The notes under the pieces were generated by a model. The model was not told the origin of the DNA, ran no database searches, and saw nothing but the letters and a program-made list of their open reading frames with translations. From positions 2,029,630 through 2,093,629 of the forward strand of contig NW_024468916.1 of the NCBI RefSeq assembly GCF_011745365.1: a DNA stretch of 64,000 nucleotides. The letters are read 5' to 3'. Origin of the DNA: Cryphonectria parasitica EP155. Lineage: Eukaryota; Ascomycota; Sordariomycetes; Diaporthales; Cryphonectriaceae. Of the stretch, positions 23,361 to 41,123 are shown piece after piece. Position 1 is the first letter of the stretch. Every line of letters starts with the position of its first letter. Both the position numbers and the translations under genes were made by a program.

Positions 23361-23414
23361 AGGACCGTGCGAGCGGTGGTGAGGGCCCCTCACCAAGGTC
23401 CTGCTTCGCCCGCC

Positions 23415-24575
23415 CTACTGGGTCATGCTTCCGATGGGGACGGGGTCCCCGCCGTCTCTCGATATGCGAATGTGTCGCTCGTAGAACCGGAGCATCTGCG
23501 GCTATATCAGCAACCTATGGGTGCCGGCTATGCCTTCACGGCGCACTGATGTATCCTCTCGTGGGTGTACTCATCCGACGCACCTTCTGCGGACATCTGC
23601 GGTACACGACCTCCTTAGGATGCTGCGTCTTCTTGCCATTCTTCCACGTCAAGTAAACGATGAAGTTCCCGTTTTCCTCATCCTGGCACATGTCCACAGA
23701 CTCGACGTGGTCCTCCCAGCTGCCGCTCGGCGGTTTCCACTCCACCAGCTTGGCGCTCGCGGGCGGTGTCGAGTCTAAAGGGTGGCCGTTTGTCTTTTTC
23801 GTACGCTTCGCCGACTCGGCAGGTGTGGTGGATCCGGACTGGCGGCCGCGCTTTCTGCTCGCGAGCGCCTTCTTTGTAGCTTCAAATATCTTCTCGCGGC
23901 CGCCGATGCTGTCGAAGTACTCCTGTAGAACCTGAGCTGCATTCTCCCTACCATAAAACAACAAGACCGAGAGAACGTTAGCGACATGATTGCGTAAGCC
24001 CAGACACGCGAGGAAGGCGGATGAACCATACTTGAGATTGTCCTCCTCCTCCCAGGTACGGTCAGACTTTTTGGGCCACCCCTCCCACTTGACCTCAAAG
24101 CGAGGCAGGCCCTACCTTAGCCGTTAGCCATTCTCTCCGTCCTCGACACCGTTTGTTTGGAAGCTGGGATGGCCTCGAGGCGAAACACACGTCGTCGGCA
24201 ATGTAATGCGAGAAGATCTTTTCGACCACAAATTCGTCCTCTTCGAGCTCGTCATCGTCGCCGTCGTCCTCATTATCCCCGCCGGTACCATTGGTATCCT
24301 TAGCATCAACAAACTCGTCCTCGTCCCCTGACTCGTCCTCGGGTTCCTCGTACGACTTTCGGGGGTTTTTGGGGACGACATCGCCAACGATGCCATCGGA
24401 CATCTCGTCATCGCTTATTGCTGTAGGGAAGCCATCAATACAAGCTACGTAGCGCGGCTAACATATTTTTTATTTTTTTTTAAAGCTGCATCACGCTCCG
24501 ACGCGTTGTTTCCGGACCACGCGAAGCACGCGACGGCAATGTCTAGGGGCTCAAGCGGCACGTACCTGGAGGCAT
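23415..24575 (-). CDS. Heterochromatin protein 1 (chromodomain and chromoshadow domain)
   Basis: HP1 binds histone H3 trimethylated at lysine 9 and builds heterochromatin; in Neurospora it also recruits DNA methylation. Five minus-strand exons are rebuilt: 24575-24566 (10 bases), 24420-24191, 24111-24032, 23947-23584 and 23495-23415. They encode 254 residues. The tiny first exon (ATG CCT CCA G, donor GTACGT) joins acceptor CCTACAG to give MPPAISDDE, the usual kind of fungal HP1 start. The chromodomain spans about residues 66-107: EFVVEKIFSHY before intron 2, then GLPRFEVKWEGWPKKSDRTWEEEDNL. ENAAQVLQEYFDSIGGREKIF follows it. A basic hinge (ASRKRGRQ, AKRTKKTNG) precedes the chromoshadow domain (SWEDHVESVDMC to MLRFYERHIRI), whose end is completed only by the last exon. 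All joins are in frame and introns are 79-145 bp. Confidence 0.94.
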
Positions 24576-24800
24576 GGTTGATTTGAGTCTGAGGGGATGG
24601 GGGGTTGGGGGTTGAGGAGGCGAGGGTGTTGCAGATGATAGAAATGAGGCTGCGGATGCACCTCAATTGATGCTTATGGGTGGAAAATGGGTATTGCGAC
24701 AGGATGTTAGCTTGGAGATACAAGTCAAGTGCGGAAGTGCTGACGATGCTTCCTTCCCTAGTTTTGGCTCAATCCAGAGAGAGCTTTCTTGGGTAGGCTA

Positions 24801-24813
24801 GGGGGGGGGGGGG
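24801..24813. repeat. Poly-G tract
   Basis: Thirteen consecutive G. Confidence 0.9.
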
Positions 24814-24830
24814 TTGGATGTTTGGACCCC

Positions 24831-24858
24831 AGCTCCCAGCTCCCAGCTCCTAGCTCCG
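24831..24858. repeat. 7-base tandem repeat
   Basis: Four consecutive AGCTCCN units (AGCTCCC twice, then AGCTCCT and AGCTCCG), intergenic. Confidence 0.85.
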
Positions 24859-27298
24859 AGGTAGACCCTTGGGAATGCGGCAGCCACAAGTGGTGAGGGG
24901 CAAGCCACCTTGTGGCTAGGCTCATCATCAACTTTCAACATCCACCGTCCTTGAAATATTACACGGCCTATCAGAGTGTACGAATCAGTCAATCACACTT
25001 CATTAAACTTCAGAGCATCTCCTTCTAGTTGGCGCTCTGTATCGAGAGGTGGAGGACGATGAATCTCTGAAGACGGCAAGTGTCATGTGCTTGTCTTCAG
25101 ATTTCCAGGTGGTCTTCTTTTCTCCTTCTTCATTGGAAGCCTGCGCATCTGACGCAACGCTCTGTCATTGTTGCGAGTGCGTTCTGGATAACAGAATCAT
25201 TCACAATTGTTTTGGTCCAAGATTCTCTGTCCATCTGTCGGATCTTCTTTCGTCTAAATCAGTCAGCACTCTAACCTAGTGTCTATGCCCATTACCTTTG
25301 CCGCCTTGCCGACCGGTGATGATCAGCCTGGCCGGTCCTAAGCGCTCAACGGTAGATTATTATGACATGACCAATACACTTGCACTGCACTGCACAGCGC
25401 TGCACGGTCCACGTAGCTTGCATCAGGAGGCTTATCCACAAGCCCGTGGGGTGTGTGCTTTTCTCTCTCCTTCCCGCCTCGACATGGGAGTCCCGCGTTC
25501 TTGATCGATCACCCAAGAAAAATAGGAAATTATTATGACGGGTGACAAGTCACAGCCGGCCTCTCCGAAGGGCGAGACGATGTGACCTGATCATTGGCGC
25601 CACAGAACTAAGCCCCTATCCCGGCATGCCTGAGGGAAGTCCCTCCTCTCGGAACCATGTATAATAATGTTCTGCGAGGCAGAATCTCTCCGAGGCCTCA
25701 AGGGATCCAGGACTGGAGGCCAAAGTGGAAAAATAGAGGGGGAGGGGAGGATCAATGAAAGGGGAGCCCTTCGTTGGCAGGGGGTTGTGCCGGTCCAGGA
25801 TTCTCACCTAGAGGTGAAGAAGGGCACACTGTCCAGCTCCTTGCCTTTGGCGGTCTAGCATGCCCCAGGGCGAGCATCATGCATAAAAATACGCATAGGA
25901 ATTTTCGCGTTATTCAGCCTCACCGGTACGTACCGGATCTACGAATGACCGTGAAGAAGAGAGACCAAAGGGAGGGGGAGGGAAGAAGAGAGGGGGCAAG
26001 AGGGTCCAGAGCAGAGCAGCCCGGATTCCCAAGATGTCTGTGCCTGCTTGTGGGTGGGTAAGAGGAGGGAGGATGAGCAGCTTCAGTTCGATCATATGAC
26101 ATGTGGGCCAGCCGTTGCCAGAGGGCAGCAGTGGGATGGATGTACATACAGCAGTAAGTTTGCCCTTGGAGCGGATGGGTGGGGAGCGACTGAACTCTGA
26201 AGCCTGCCCACAAGAACGTCTGTGTGCACGGAGGCAGGAAATCACATGCAAGAGAGCCAGCGAGGAGGAATCTTCTCTGTTCACGCTTGGACACGACTCA
26301 CGAGGTGCTCCAAGGTAAAGTCAGATGGGTGGGTGACACCGACACACAGTCCAGCCTCCCCAATCTCCAAGCCTCACCGTTTGCCTATTTACCGGGGTCC
26401 ACTCATTTCCAGCGGCAGATTTCCATTTTCAAAGAGAGGACGAACCCGAGGATACTCATCTCCCGATCTCCTCACCCGCGGCTAGCTGCCGCGATCCGAC
26501 TGGTGTTCTTCCATCTCTCCTGCCGCCGACCCTCTCTGTCCAATGCGACGGAGCTTCCTCCTGCAAGTGGTTACTCACAATGCAAACGGTCGTCACCCAG
26601 TCATCTCAAGATGGCGCCTAGGTTCATCCTCCCGAGAAGGGAGAGAAGATGGTCTTTGCGGCCGAGATTGAGGAGGCTGTGGCGGGGGTGGAACCTCCAG
26701 ACATACAGAATGAATGTATGGTAGTGTGACGGCCAGCTCAGCTGCCCTGGCCTTCGTCGATCTTGTTGGGGAGTCGGTCGGACAAAGAACCCAAGGGCCT
26801 CACCCGGAACTCTCGCCTACACACGAGCGGTGCTGCCGTCGACCACCTCCATGGCTCAGAACCGACTTATTTTTGGACCAGGACCTTCCTGTCAAACGCA
26901 GGGCCATCCCAATATTTGAAAAAGTGAGATACGAGGATCTTCTGCTCAAAGAATCTTCGCTACCAGGCACTTGCATGCCATAGCTAGACCAAAGCATAGG
27001 AACTTTTGTGCCAACAGCACAATATTGTTTTTCCCTGATGCATATGATATGTGAACGATAGGATGAGTTGGTGGGATGGAGCAGCGCTGGCCAGTAGTGA
27101 CCAGGAGAAGATTTTAAGCCGTAATGACAGCTGTCAGCAGGCTTGCTCCCGAACATGGGGGATCCTTGTCTGAGGCCCACTCTCGCGGCAACGATCTGTA
27201 CTCCTACAGCCGTCATGGGAGATGTTTCGGGTCGCCGTCCGACTGGAGAGTCACAGTGATTGAGAAGGGCATTTTAAAGAGGAGGGCAGGAGCTTGTG

Positions 27299-27310
27299 CC
27301 CCCCCCCCCC
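27299..27310. repeat. Poly-C tract
   Basis: Twelve consecutive C, intergenic. Confidence 0.85.
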
Positions 27311-28841
27311 GCCCGCGCCTCCTCGCTGGAAGGCATCGCTCAGCCTTCAGGAGTGGTCCTGGAGGAAAAAGGTCGGGAGCAGGCCAGGCGGCGGCCAAGA
27401 TCGGGGTCAGGTCCCGGGAGGCGGAACTATGCATACATAATAGCCTTCCTGGGCCCGCCAGCCAAAACGATTCCATTCGAGGAGGCTCCAAGAAGTCTGG
27501 AGGGACAAAACTGTGTGGAGATGCGGACAAGCGCATTATGTCCAAAACCCCTTTCACCGCTCTGCATGATAGGATCGAGAGGGGCCGAGTCTCCATCCAT
27601 TGGGCGGGACAGTGGGCGACTTGTGGGCGACCATGACCATGAGCATGATGCTGCTTAAAAAGACCGGGCGACGGGCGACGGGATCCGGCTCACACGGGAA
27701 AGATTGGCGGTTGATATGGTCGAGTAGATTGTAGTACTGTAGTTACAGCGTTGTCCTGTGAAAGAGAAGCTTCCAGGTCTCTCCAGGGGGCTCTCATAGA
27801 TAGGCTCATTGATCTCATCTCGTGCTGACCCTGCCGCTCCCACCACCTGCAGCCAGCCACAGCCCCAGCACATTATAGTACTCTCACTGCATGCAGCTGG
27901 TGGGTGTGTGATATCATTCCCGCCTGCAAAGGAGCAACTGCATCCATCCTTGCCCTCCTCCTTCACACTAGCACCCTCCTCTGGGCTCCGTGTCTTGCAG
28001 CACCGTTGCGGAGAGGGAAGAGGGGGGCATTGCGCCAGCGGCCCGCCTCCCGTACCTGGATGAGTTGGTCAGGAAGATCCTGTTGACGACGGATTGAAGG
28101 CCCGACCACGGTGGCGAGTGGTTTGAGAAAATGGCGGTGATGACCCGTAATTGTCTTGGCCTGCTTTGAATAGTTGAAAAGATGCGATCTTCAGTCAAAT
28201 GCGAGGGCGTGTTTGGCAGCGCTAGATACTAACAAATCGACCTTGAAAGGTTGGACCTAGGCACAGCCGCTACTGGTCCGGGTGAACGAACGAGACGTCA
28301 GCAGCGTCGGGAGGGAGAATTAGTCTTCGACATATTGCTTGCTTCTTTTCCCCGGTTTGTAAGACAGACAATAAACAACCCTCCATAAAAAATAAAATAA
28401 AAATCAAAGAAGGAAGGGAAGGAGAAATAAAAGAATGGACAAAGATCTCACCTGGGGGTGAGGAGCACTTTCCTTCATGGTGACGAATGACGAGGGCTGT
28501 TGTAGGAAGCTACGCGTGCTGATCCATAGTTTGAGCCAACAGGGAAGGCGCAGTGGAAAATGTGACAGGTCAAGACGGGGGTCTGAGAAGGGGCTGAGAG
28601 ATCACTCCCACTCTCCGGTTGCTGCACATCGTCCACTAGCCAAGACGCAAATAAATTTAGTTCAACTAAGTAGCATATTTCACTGCACTAAATATCTGGC
28701 GCAAGTCATTTCGAGGTGGCAGGAACTTTTCTCTCTTCTTCTCTTTCTCGAAATGAACGGGGGTATAGCGTTGATCATCTCCAAGGCTCAGAGACTCCCC
28801 AAGTAAGAATGAGAGTGGTGTACCGCGCTCTACGGTACTGT

Positions 28842-29307
28842 GGTACCTTTAGGGACGGTACGTATTGGCCCTGCAATGGGTACCGCCAGTGACTCTGTAG
28901 CATGGACGGCCCCCACCAGTGCTGCTTGGGTACCTAAACAAATACCTGAAGCTACTGCGTCATGGGGGGGAAGGGTACGGCACGCTCAGGTACCTGCCAG
29001 GGCACTGGCCCACGGTCTAGGGCCTCTTCAGGGTTCACACCCATACTATGTGCCATCGCAGTAAGATTGAATTTCTCCTCCGCTGCCCCCCGGTTTCCGT
29101 TCTCCCAAAACCCTGACACTGGAAATCTCATTTGCCTGAACTATAGTATCTCAAATTTGAAGTATCGTGAAGTCTATTGTCATTGTAGCCTTTACGAAGT
29201 GATCATCACACTGCTCTTCTCGGTCGTGGGAATAAATAGAAACATTCTTGCGAAATGACAATGTCTGTTGTACACGGTAGGCTTCCCACCTTGATGATTA
29301 GGGTACC
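28842..29307. repeat. Cluster of GGTACC hexamers
   Basis: GGTACC occurs at 28842, 28879, 28929, 28989 and 29302, with further partial GGTAC or TACC copies between. Spacing is irregular (37-60 bases among the first four). No longer repeat unit was seen by eye. Confidence 0.6.
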
Positions 29308-29409
29308 CATAATCTGGCAGGGGTGGGGGGTTCTGTGTCAAGTTACAGCACTGCCAAGTACCTGCTGGGTAGCTACAGTAAGTACTGCCTTTGGTAGCTT
29401 CCCAAGGAA

Positions 29410-29422
29410 CCCCCCCCCCCCC
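29410..29422. repeat. Poly-C tract
   Basis: Thirteen consecutive C, intergenic. Confidence 0.85.
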
Positions 29423-30863
29423 TTCCTCTCCAGCCCGGCCCTGCCCTTGCCATATGTTTTGACTTCACTGATGTCGTTTCGTCCTTCTTTTCCCCCCCCT
29501 CCCCCTCCCTCCCTCCCAGACCACCACGTCCTCCTGCAGCTGCCCCCCTCCTCGTCCACAACGTAACCTTTCTTTTCAGTGATATTTTTATTTTGTTCGT
29601 TACGGGGCACGTCACCATGTGAAGGTTATTGGCCCAGATATCCTACACATGCAGCATCATGGCTCCACAGGGCGATGCGCCGCCTTCACCAGCAAATACA
29701 CTCGGTCGGAGAATTCTCGACTTGCTCATTGGCATCACCTTTGGCTCCTCTCTTCCTCATCCGGGATGAATCGTTATATCACATTTATTGAGAGAAGAAG
29801 GGGGGGGAGGGGAAGGAGGGTGTAGCTCGTGCATGGCATGCCTTGGCCTCGTATAGTACAGTACATTCAATACCTGCTGTTGTCATCCCGCACAGCAGTC
29901 GGACCCCGTGCACACGCCACCACTATCCTCACATCAGGCTTTCTCCACGCCGTTGGGCTCTTTTTCTTGTGCAGATCTACACAGGCTGTACCCATTCTCA
30001 GGCAGTCTTTTCCCCTTGCCATTGGGAACGGGAAACCTGGACAGTGTCCGTGACAGAATCTTGGACATGATCATCCTCTCGTACCCAGCGGTCCCCCCCC
30101 CCCTCCCTTCTTCGAGGATCTGGTCTTCTTCCTGGCCCCGTTCCTCGTCCAGGTCTCCGTCCTCGTCCATGTCCCCCGTCCCCGACCCCGCCTGGCCCTG
30201 GCCCTGGCCCCCGGCCCATGGACGGGAAATAAGGGACAGGAGGTACATGGCACCCATCCTGCAAGGCCCAGGCCTCTCGTTGAATACCAGCTCTCTAGCC
30301 TGATTCTATCACGACTTTCATTAAATCATCACCTATCCCAGCCAGCCGTGGCTGAATGAATTGCATTTCCTACCAGTTTTCCTTGTCTAGAAATCGTCAC
30401 AGACATCAGTTCTTCGTATCCAGTCAGACCATCTCTTTTCTTTTCCTTCCTTTTTCTTCTTCAACCCTCCCATCGTCTATACACACGAACATCTATCATA
30501 GCTCCTCGCGTCTCCGTCCTTGTCCCGGTTCTGGCTTCGTTTTTACTTTGTTTTATTTATTTATTCATTTTTTTCTTTGGCTTGTTGTATGTGCTTATTC
30601 ACAATCAATCTCTGTGTTCTCTGCTCACCGTGTGCCTCGAATCAGAGACGTGAACAGTAGCCTGCAGGCCCTGTATTTATTATTTCTTTCACTGTTTCTT
30701 TTCACTTTGTTTTCTGACTGGTTGCCCGGTTTCGACCGTCCCACAAGCCGTCACCTGTGTGCGTCTAGGTACTCAGCTTCCACTGGCAGATCAACAAATC
30801 CCCAGTAGTTGCAATATCCCGACATTCAACCTAGCCTCGTCAACACACCGACCGGCTGAGACC

Positions 30864-32977
30864 ATGAATAACGAGAGCACAACCAAGGCCCCCAAGGATA
30901 AAATCTGCGCCTATTGCCGACAGGCTTTCACATCATCCTCTCTTGGCAGACATCTTGATCTCTACATCAAAGAGAAAAATCCCAAGGCGCCTGACGGCAT
31001 CCATAACGTCGACGAGATCCGGAAGCTCCGGGGCAGCATCACACGTCGCCAGCCTAGGGGCGGTGGCCGGAGGGACACCACGGCCTCGGCAGCCACCGGC
31101 AGTCAGACCGGCGCCAGAGCCAGTTCTACAGTCTCTGACCTTGACTCGGGCACTGCCAGATCCCCAGGTACGCGCAGAGATTCCGTGAAGCCCGCCGAGG
31201 CTTTAGTCAAGAAACAGGCATCTCCCGCGCTTCATGCATAGAGAGAGGGGGCGAGGGACAACCAGGGTTTTTACTGACAAGGATGTTTGCGACACAGAAG
31301 AGGGCAATGATGGAACGACCGCCCTTCACAAGGGAAATCCGCAACGGGCTGCCAACCGACAGACGATGAAATCTTCCCTGGAGGTCAGACAGAAATTTCA
31401 AGATGCTCTCGACACGGCAAAGGCTGCGGAATTGGCACTGCGTGAAATGATCAGCTCGTGGAGGGCTGCCAAGTGAGACCCTCTGCCGTCCTTGCCACTG
31501 TCCGTACCCGTTGCTGACAGAGAAATGCAGGCACCAGTTTGACTTTGAATCCATGCCTTTTGACTTCAATCCGCTTTCTTTAGACTTTCCTGGGCTTTGT
31601 CTTCAATGTTTGAAGCCACCGCCGACGCTACACTCCTCCACACCATACTCTACCTTGACTTCCTGGTCTCTTGATCCTCCAGGGCAGAAACAACATGCCG
31701 CCCTCTCCACTTATTTCCGGGAGGAATTTCGACAGTGGAAAGCCTCCTGCACCGCTGTCACGATGGCCATGGCGGAGGAACTGACGTACCCGCCCTCCCA
31801 GGCCACAACACGACAGGAGGATGCTAGAGAGCTGGTCCAGAAGGCCGAAATGGCAGCAGAGTCGCTCGAGGCGCAGGTAGCAGAACATTTGTCGACCGTC
31901 TTCTATGCCTGGGAGCAATTGCCAGCCCCAAGGCAGCAGGAACTATGGAGTCTGGAGATGGCAAGGAGTGTTGGGAGGAAACAGGAACAGCTCGAGGCCC
32001 TGAAAGAGACGCAGCATTCCCTTAGGCAGGAGAACACGAACCTCAAGGCCCAGATCGACAGCCTCAACCAACAGCAGCAGCCCAAGGAGTTCAGACTTGT
32101 CCCACCGATGACGCTAAGGGTAGATCCGAAGCTGGTGGATCTATGGACCGAAGGAGGCGTCGGTGGCCAGCGCTCGGCTATGATGGAAGACCGCCACGCA
32201 GACCTTGGTACAGTGGTGTCAGGTGCCATCGAGAGATGGAAGAACGTGGTCGTGACCTCAAGGGTCACGAGCAGCATGATCTCGCAGAGAAATTTCGATG
32301 CATCCGCCACGACACCTCTGCAGACCCCCACGTCAGCTACTTACCCCGTAACGCCGGATGTTCCGAAGGCGACACGGCAACAGCCGGGGTTTGAAACCCG
32401 GCAGTCCCGGTATCCACAGTCCTCGCCGAACGTTCAGTCATCTGTGGCTCGGAATGTGTCCGTCAGTTCTGTCGGCCCAATGATGGGATCGACGAGCGAG
32501 ACGAAGCCATCCGCCGCTAGCACACCGTCGGAGTCACAAATGGACTCAGATGAGGACGCTGATGCTGATGCTGATGAGGATGAGGATGCGGACGCGGACG
32601 CCGATGAGGACATCGATGCCGATGCCGATATCGAAATGGGGGAGGATGGTTTTGTCTCTTGTGCCAACATGCAGGTTCAGCACGGCATCCCCCAGATGCC
32701 ACAGCAGCAGGGGTCTCCTCAGGTACAACACTCGATGCGCCCCGCTACACGATCGCAAGACCAACAGCATCCATCCACTCTTCGACCGAACACGTACCCC
32801 CAGAGAGCCAGTAACTACGCCGACCCCGGCGTCCTTGCCGCCCAACAACAACAACAACAACAACAACAACAGGTCCACATGAGCCAACAAGCCTTCGATC
32901 ACCAAATGCAGAACCTGACCCATCACCTCAACCAGGGGGGACATGGAGGACACAATATGGGTTGGGATAATCAATGA
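30864..32977 (+). CDS. Conserved fungal CxxC-finger / coiled-coil protein
   Basis: Three exons, 30864-31167, 31298-31472 and 31531-32977, encode 641 residues. Intron 1 has donor GTACGC, branch CTGAC and acceptor ACACAG; intron 2 has donor GTGAGA, branch CTGAC and acceptor TGCAG. Both joins keep the frame. The N-terminus carries a zinc-finger-like C15-x2-C18-x11-H30 motif (CAYCRQAFTSSSLGRHLDLY) followed by a conserved basic stretch with IRKLRGSITRRQPRG. The middle has two helical parts (FQDALDTAKAAELALREM, and a coiled coil around KQEQLEALKETQHSLRQENTNLKAQ), separated by FDFNPLSLDFPGL. The C-terminus is disordered, with an Asp/Glu/Ala repeat near 32548-32638 and ten glutamines at 32843-32872. 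I recognise it as a conserved Pezizomycotina protein but know no tested function; a nuclear role is inference. Confidence 0.85.
32548..32638 (+). repeat. GATGC-type codon repeat inside the finger protein
   Basis: Repeated GAT/GAC-GCN-GAT/GAG codons encode alternating Asp, Ala and Glu. It is a coding minisatellite and a likely source of length variation. Confidence 0.8.
32843..32872 (+). repeat. CAA repeat encoding polyglutamine
   Basis: Nine CAA and one CAG codon in a row within the Gln-rich C-terminal tail of the finger protein. Confidence 0.9.
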
Positions 32978-34361
32978 CTATGCAGTGTCCCGCTGGCGAC
33001 CACTAGTGCAGTGAAGTGTCGACCAGTGCCTGGTTGGGAAGCAACTGCACAACTGGAATGGGATATATTGCGCGCTGTCGATATGCTCTTGTCAGAGTCA
33101 TAGGGCCTCCGCAGCCTAGCCAACCTGCCAGCTAACGGAACTTGCCATCAGGGTTCCGCTCAGAGCCTCGGTCGAGTCCGACTGAAGCATCACCGAAAGG
33201 GCGGTGTCAAAAGACCCCTTGAGAACCCATCGACAGCAGCGCAGAACCAGTCCAATGGTCGAGGGCCCCTCGGAAAATCGTGAGACGGAGTTTAAAAGTT
33301 TTATCAAAATATGTTACACACTGCTACATACCAAGAGGCGATAGCAACCCAGTAGACATATCGGAAAAGGCGCATCGGGATGTATCGGACAACGGAATCT
33401 GTACCCATCAAAATCAAGAATAGAGGTCTATAATTAATCATACTCAAAATCAAATAATCCTCAACCCTTGAAGATGCCCTCGACTTTCGCACCACCGAAA
33501 CAAGTGACATATCATGCTATTTGCTTTTACCTCTTTGCCGGACTCGCTAATATCAATCAGCACTCACACTCGGCAACACCTCTGAAAATGTTCTTGTCGT
33601 TATTACATCTCATCCCTCTCTTTGGGTTCATTTCCTGCTCCTCCTCACGGTAATGCATTCCATGTCCTACTTTCCTGCGTGCCCTGTCTCGCCTCTCTCT
33701 TGTAAGACCAGATCTACACTTCGCATACGAGCAATAAATCGTCGGCGATCCCGACGACCCGCCTTCTCGAAGGGGGATATTTACATGCCAGCAGACACGG
33801 ATGCTCGAAAGCACGTTTTACCAAGGAGCCTGGGGAATCTATTTTGGGAGTGATCATTGCCGACGAGAGAAAGAGAAAAACAGAGAGACATAAACACAGA
33901 GACAATGATTACAAAAAAAAATAAAAAAAAATAAAGACCCCTGTCTCATATACGATATGTCTCAGAGCTAGGGGAGCTGAGGCTGCACGACATTTCGCCC
34001 TATGGAGACCCCTGCGGCTGAAACATACAAAAAGCGCCTCGACGATCCGGGGAGGCCTTCTCTGGCAAATTCTAGAAGCAAACGTCTACGTAGTGCAACT
34101 CGTTCGTCTCCACATAAAAGTGCCATACAAGCCCATCCAGGTCTGCGCCATCGACCAGTGGGAAGCTACCTGGGTGTTCTTCATTCGTCATCGGTCAGAC
34201 ATACTCTCTTGCGAAAAGTACGTAGCAGAACGTCCCACCAAGAAGGAGGGGTGGGGAGAGGGGTTGGCAATTACAAAGGGCTCCGCGGCACTTACACCTC
34301 CGCTGACCCGGGCGACCTGTCGGATAGCGAACCCCACTGTTGCTCAAGGAAGTTTTGATGA

Positions 34362-34386
34362 ACACACACACACACACACACACACA
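34362..34386. repeat. (AC)n microsatellite
   Basis: About twelve AC units, followed a few bases later by a 12-base C tract. Confidence 0.9.
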
Positions 34387-35352
34387 GGCTGGCCCCCCCC
34401 CCCCAGGGAGAGCAAGAGACAGTCTCGGCGACAAGGCCTTCTTTCACCAGGTGCGTGTCCGAGATTGACACATGGCCGACCGGAGGGATGCTTGTGTTTC
34501 AGATGGGACACGAAATGAGATTAAAATTCACAGTTCCACTCCGGGTGCGATCCCCATGGCTACTTGCTGTTGGCGAGGGCCGGCGTTGCACACATTTTCA
34601 TAAGGCTCCGTCATCTACGGCCTCTGTTTTTTCTTCTTTTCTTCTTTTCACTTGTACTATGGTACGGCGGGCGGCCGGGCCCTGTCACGACAAGGATGCT
34701 TGAGCAGCTTGTCATAAAGTACTACTCCTGCCCTCTCCCATCCCTTGTCGATACTTGCACATCATAAGGGGACAGGCCCCAACTCAAAGCCCTTGTCGTT
34801 CGTAACTCTGTTCGAGTCAGCACAGACTACCCGTGCCTGACAGCTTGGGATTGGATCGCCCTGGCTATGGCCCTTGCCATGTCAACGTTTTTGTGCTTAC
34901 TCTCCGCCCATGCTGCCATTATATTTTGACCTACGTGAATAGTACATAGTGCTAAGTACCTGTATACTGCAGTCATTGTACACATATGCACGACGGGTAA
35001 GGGAGGGTCAGCACTGCGCCGTACATACATGGCCGTACGAGCTCAGAAAAGGTCCTAAATATCCCAGACGTGGTCGAATTTTCAATCATAGATTGCCTTT
35101 CTAAAGGTCTTAGTGGGGTACTTTGCCTCCGACCGCAGAGGCAATCCCAGATGGCCAAAGACTCAAGACTGGGTTCGAACATCTGGCTATTACATATCTG
35201 CAAGCAAGCAGAAGCACCAACTGCAGGGATTTGGACTGAAGTCTCCCTCGGAACTGCTGCCTTCATTGAGTGGTGTTTAGCGAAGGGGAGGGGGGGGGGG
35301 CAAGAGAGAAGGAGGGGTGGTATGTGTGCATATGTGCTCACGTAGACTCAGA

Positions 35353-35383
35353 ACCATGTACGATGCATGTCATGGTACATGGT
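35353..35383. repeat. Inverted repeat downstream of the beta-galactosidase gene
   Basis: ACCATGTAC at 35353-35361 pairs exactly with GTACATGGT at 35375-35383 around a 13-base loop, about 150 bases beyond the stop codon of the minus-strand gene. It could fold in the 3' transcript; function unknown. Confidence 0.6.
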
Positions 35384-35533
35384 GACAGCCAACGATCTTC
35401 ACAACCAGGTGGGTCGCAACGGACGGAATCCACCCACAATTTCGCGGATCCCGCAGCCTTGCAGCAAGCGATCTCGTCTGGCCCTGGAAGCCGTTCGTCC
35501 CCGCGACTCGTCCGTGCAACCCTGCGACCATCC

Positions 35534-41123
<5,590 letters not shown>

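Larger units (their letters stand above)
24576..30863. other. 6.3 kb gene-poor region
   Basis: No gene with family resemblance was found. ORFs such as 26224-26724 plus, 27124-27636 plus and 27213-27596 minus overlap one another, are compositionally biased and lack splice support. The region is dense in homopolymers and simple repeats: poly-G at 24801, a 7-base tandem at 24831, and poly-C at 27299 and 29410. It also has a cluster of GGTACC sites at 28842-29307. The last part, from about 30300, is a C/T-rich leader for the gene at 30864. Confidence 0.4.
32978..35533. other. Intergenic region between convergent genes
   Basis: About 2.6 kb with no supportable coding sequence. It contains an AC microsatellite at 34362-34386, a C tract just after it, and an inverted repeat at 35353-35383 near the 3' end of the beta-galactosidase gene. 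Confidence 0.45.

Noticed and set aside
26224..26724. 166-codon plus-strand ORF in the gene-poor block
   Set aside because: Arg/Ser-rich, no domain, overlapping open frames in other phases and no convincing splice pattern.
35170..35200. GGTTCGAA-like sequence resembling a tRNA B box
   Set aside because: The rest of a tRNA cloverleaf and A box could not be found around it; no tRNA gene is supported anywhere in the window.
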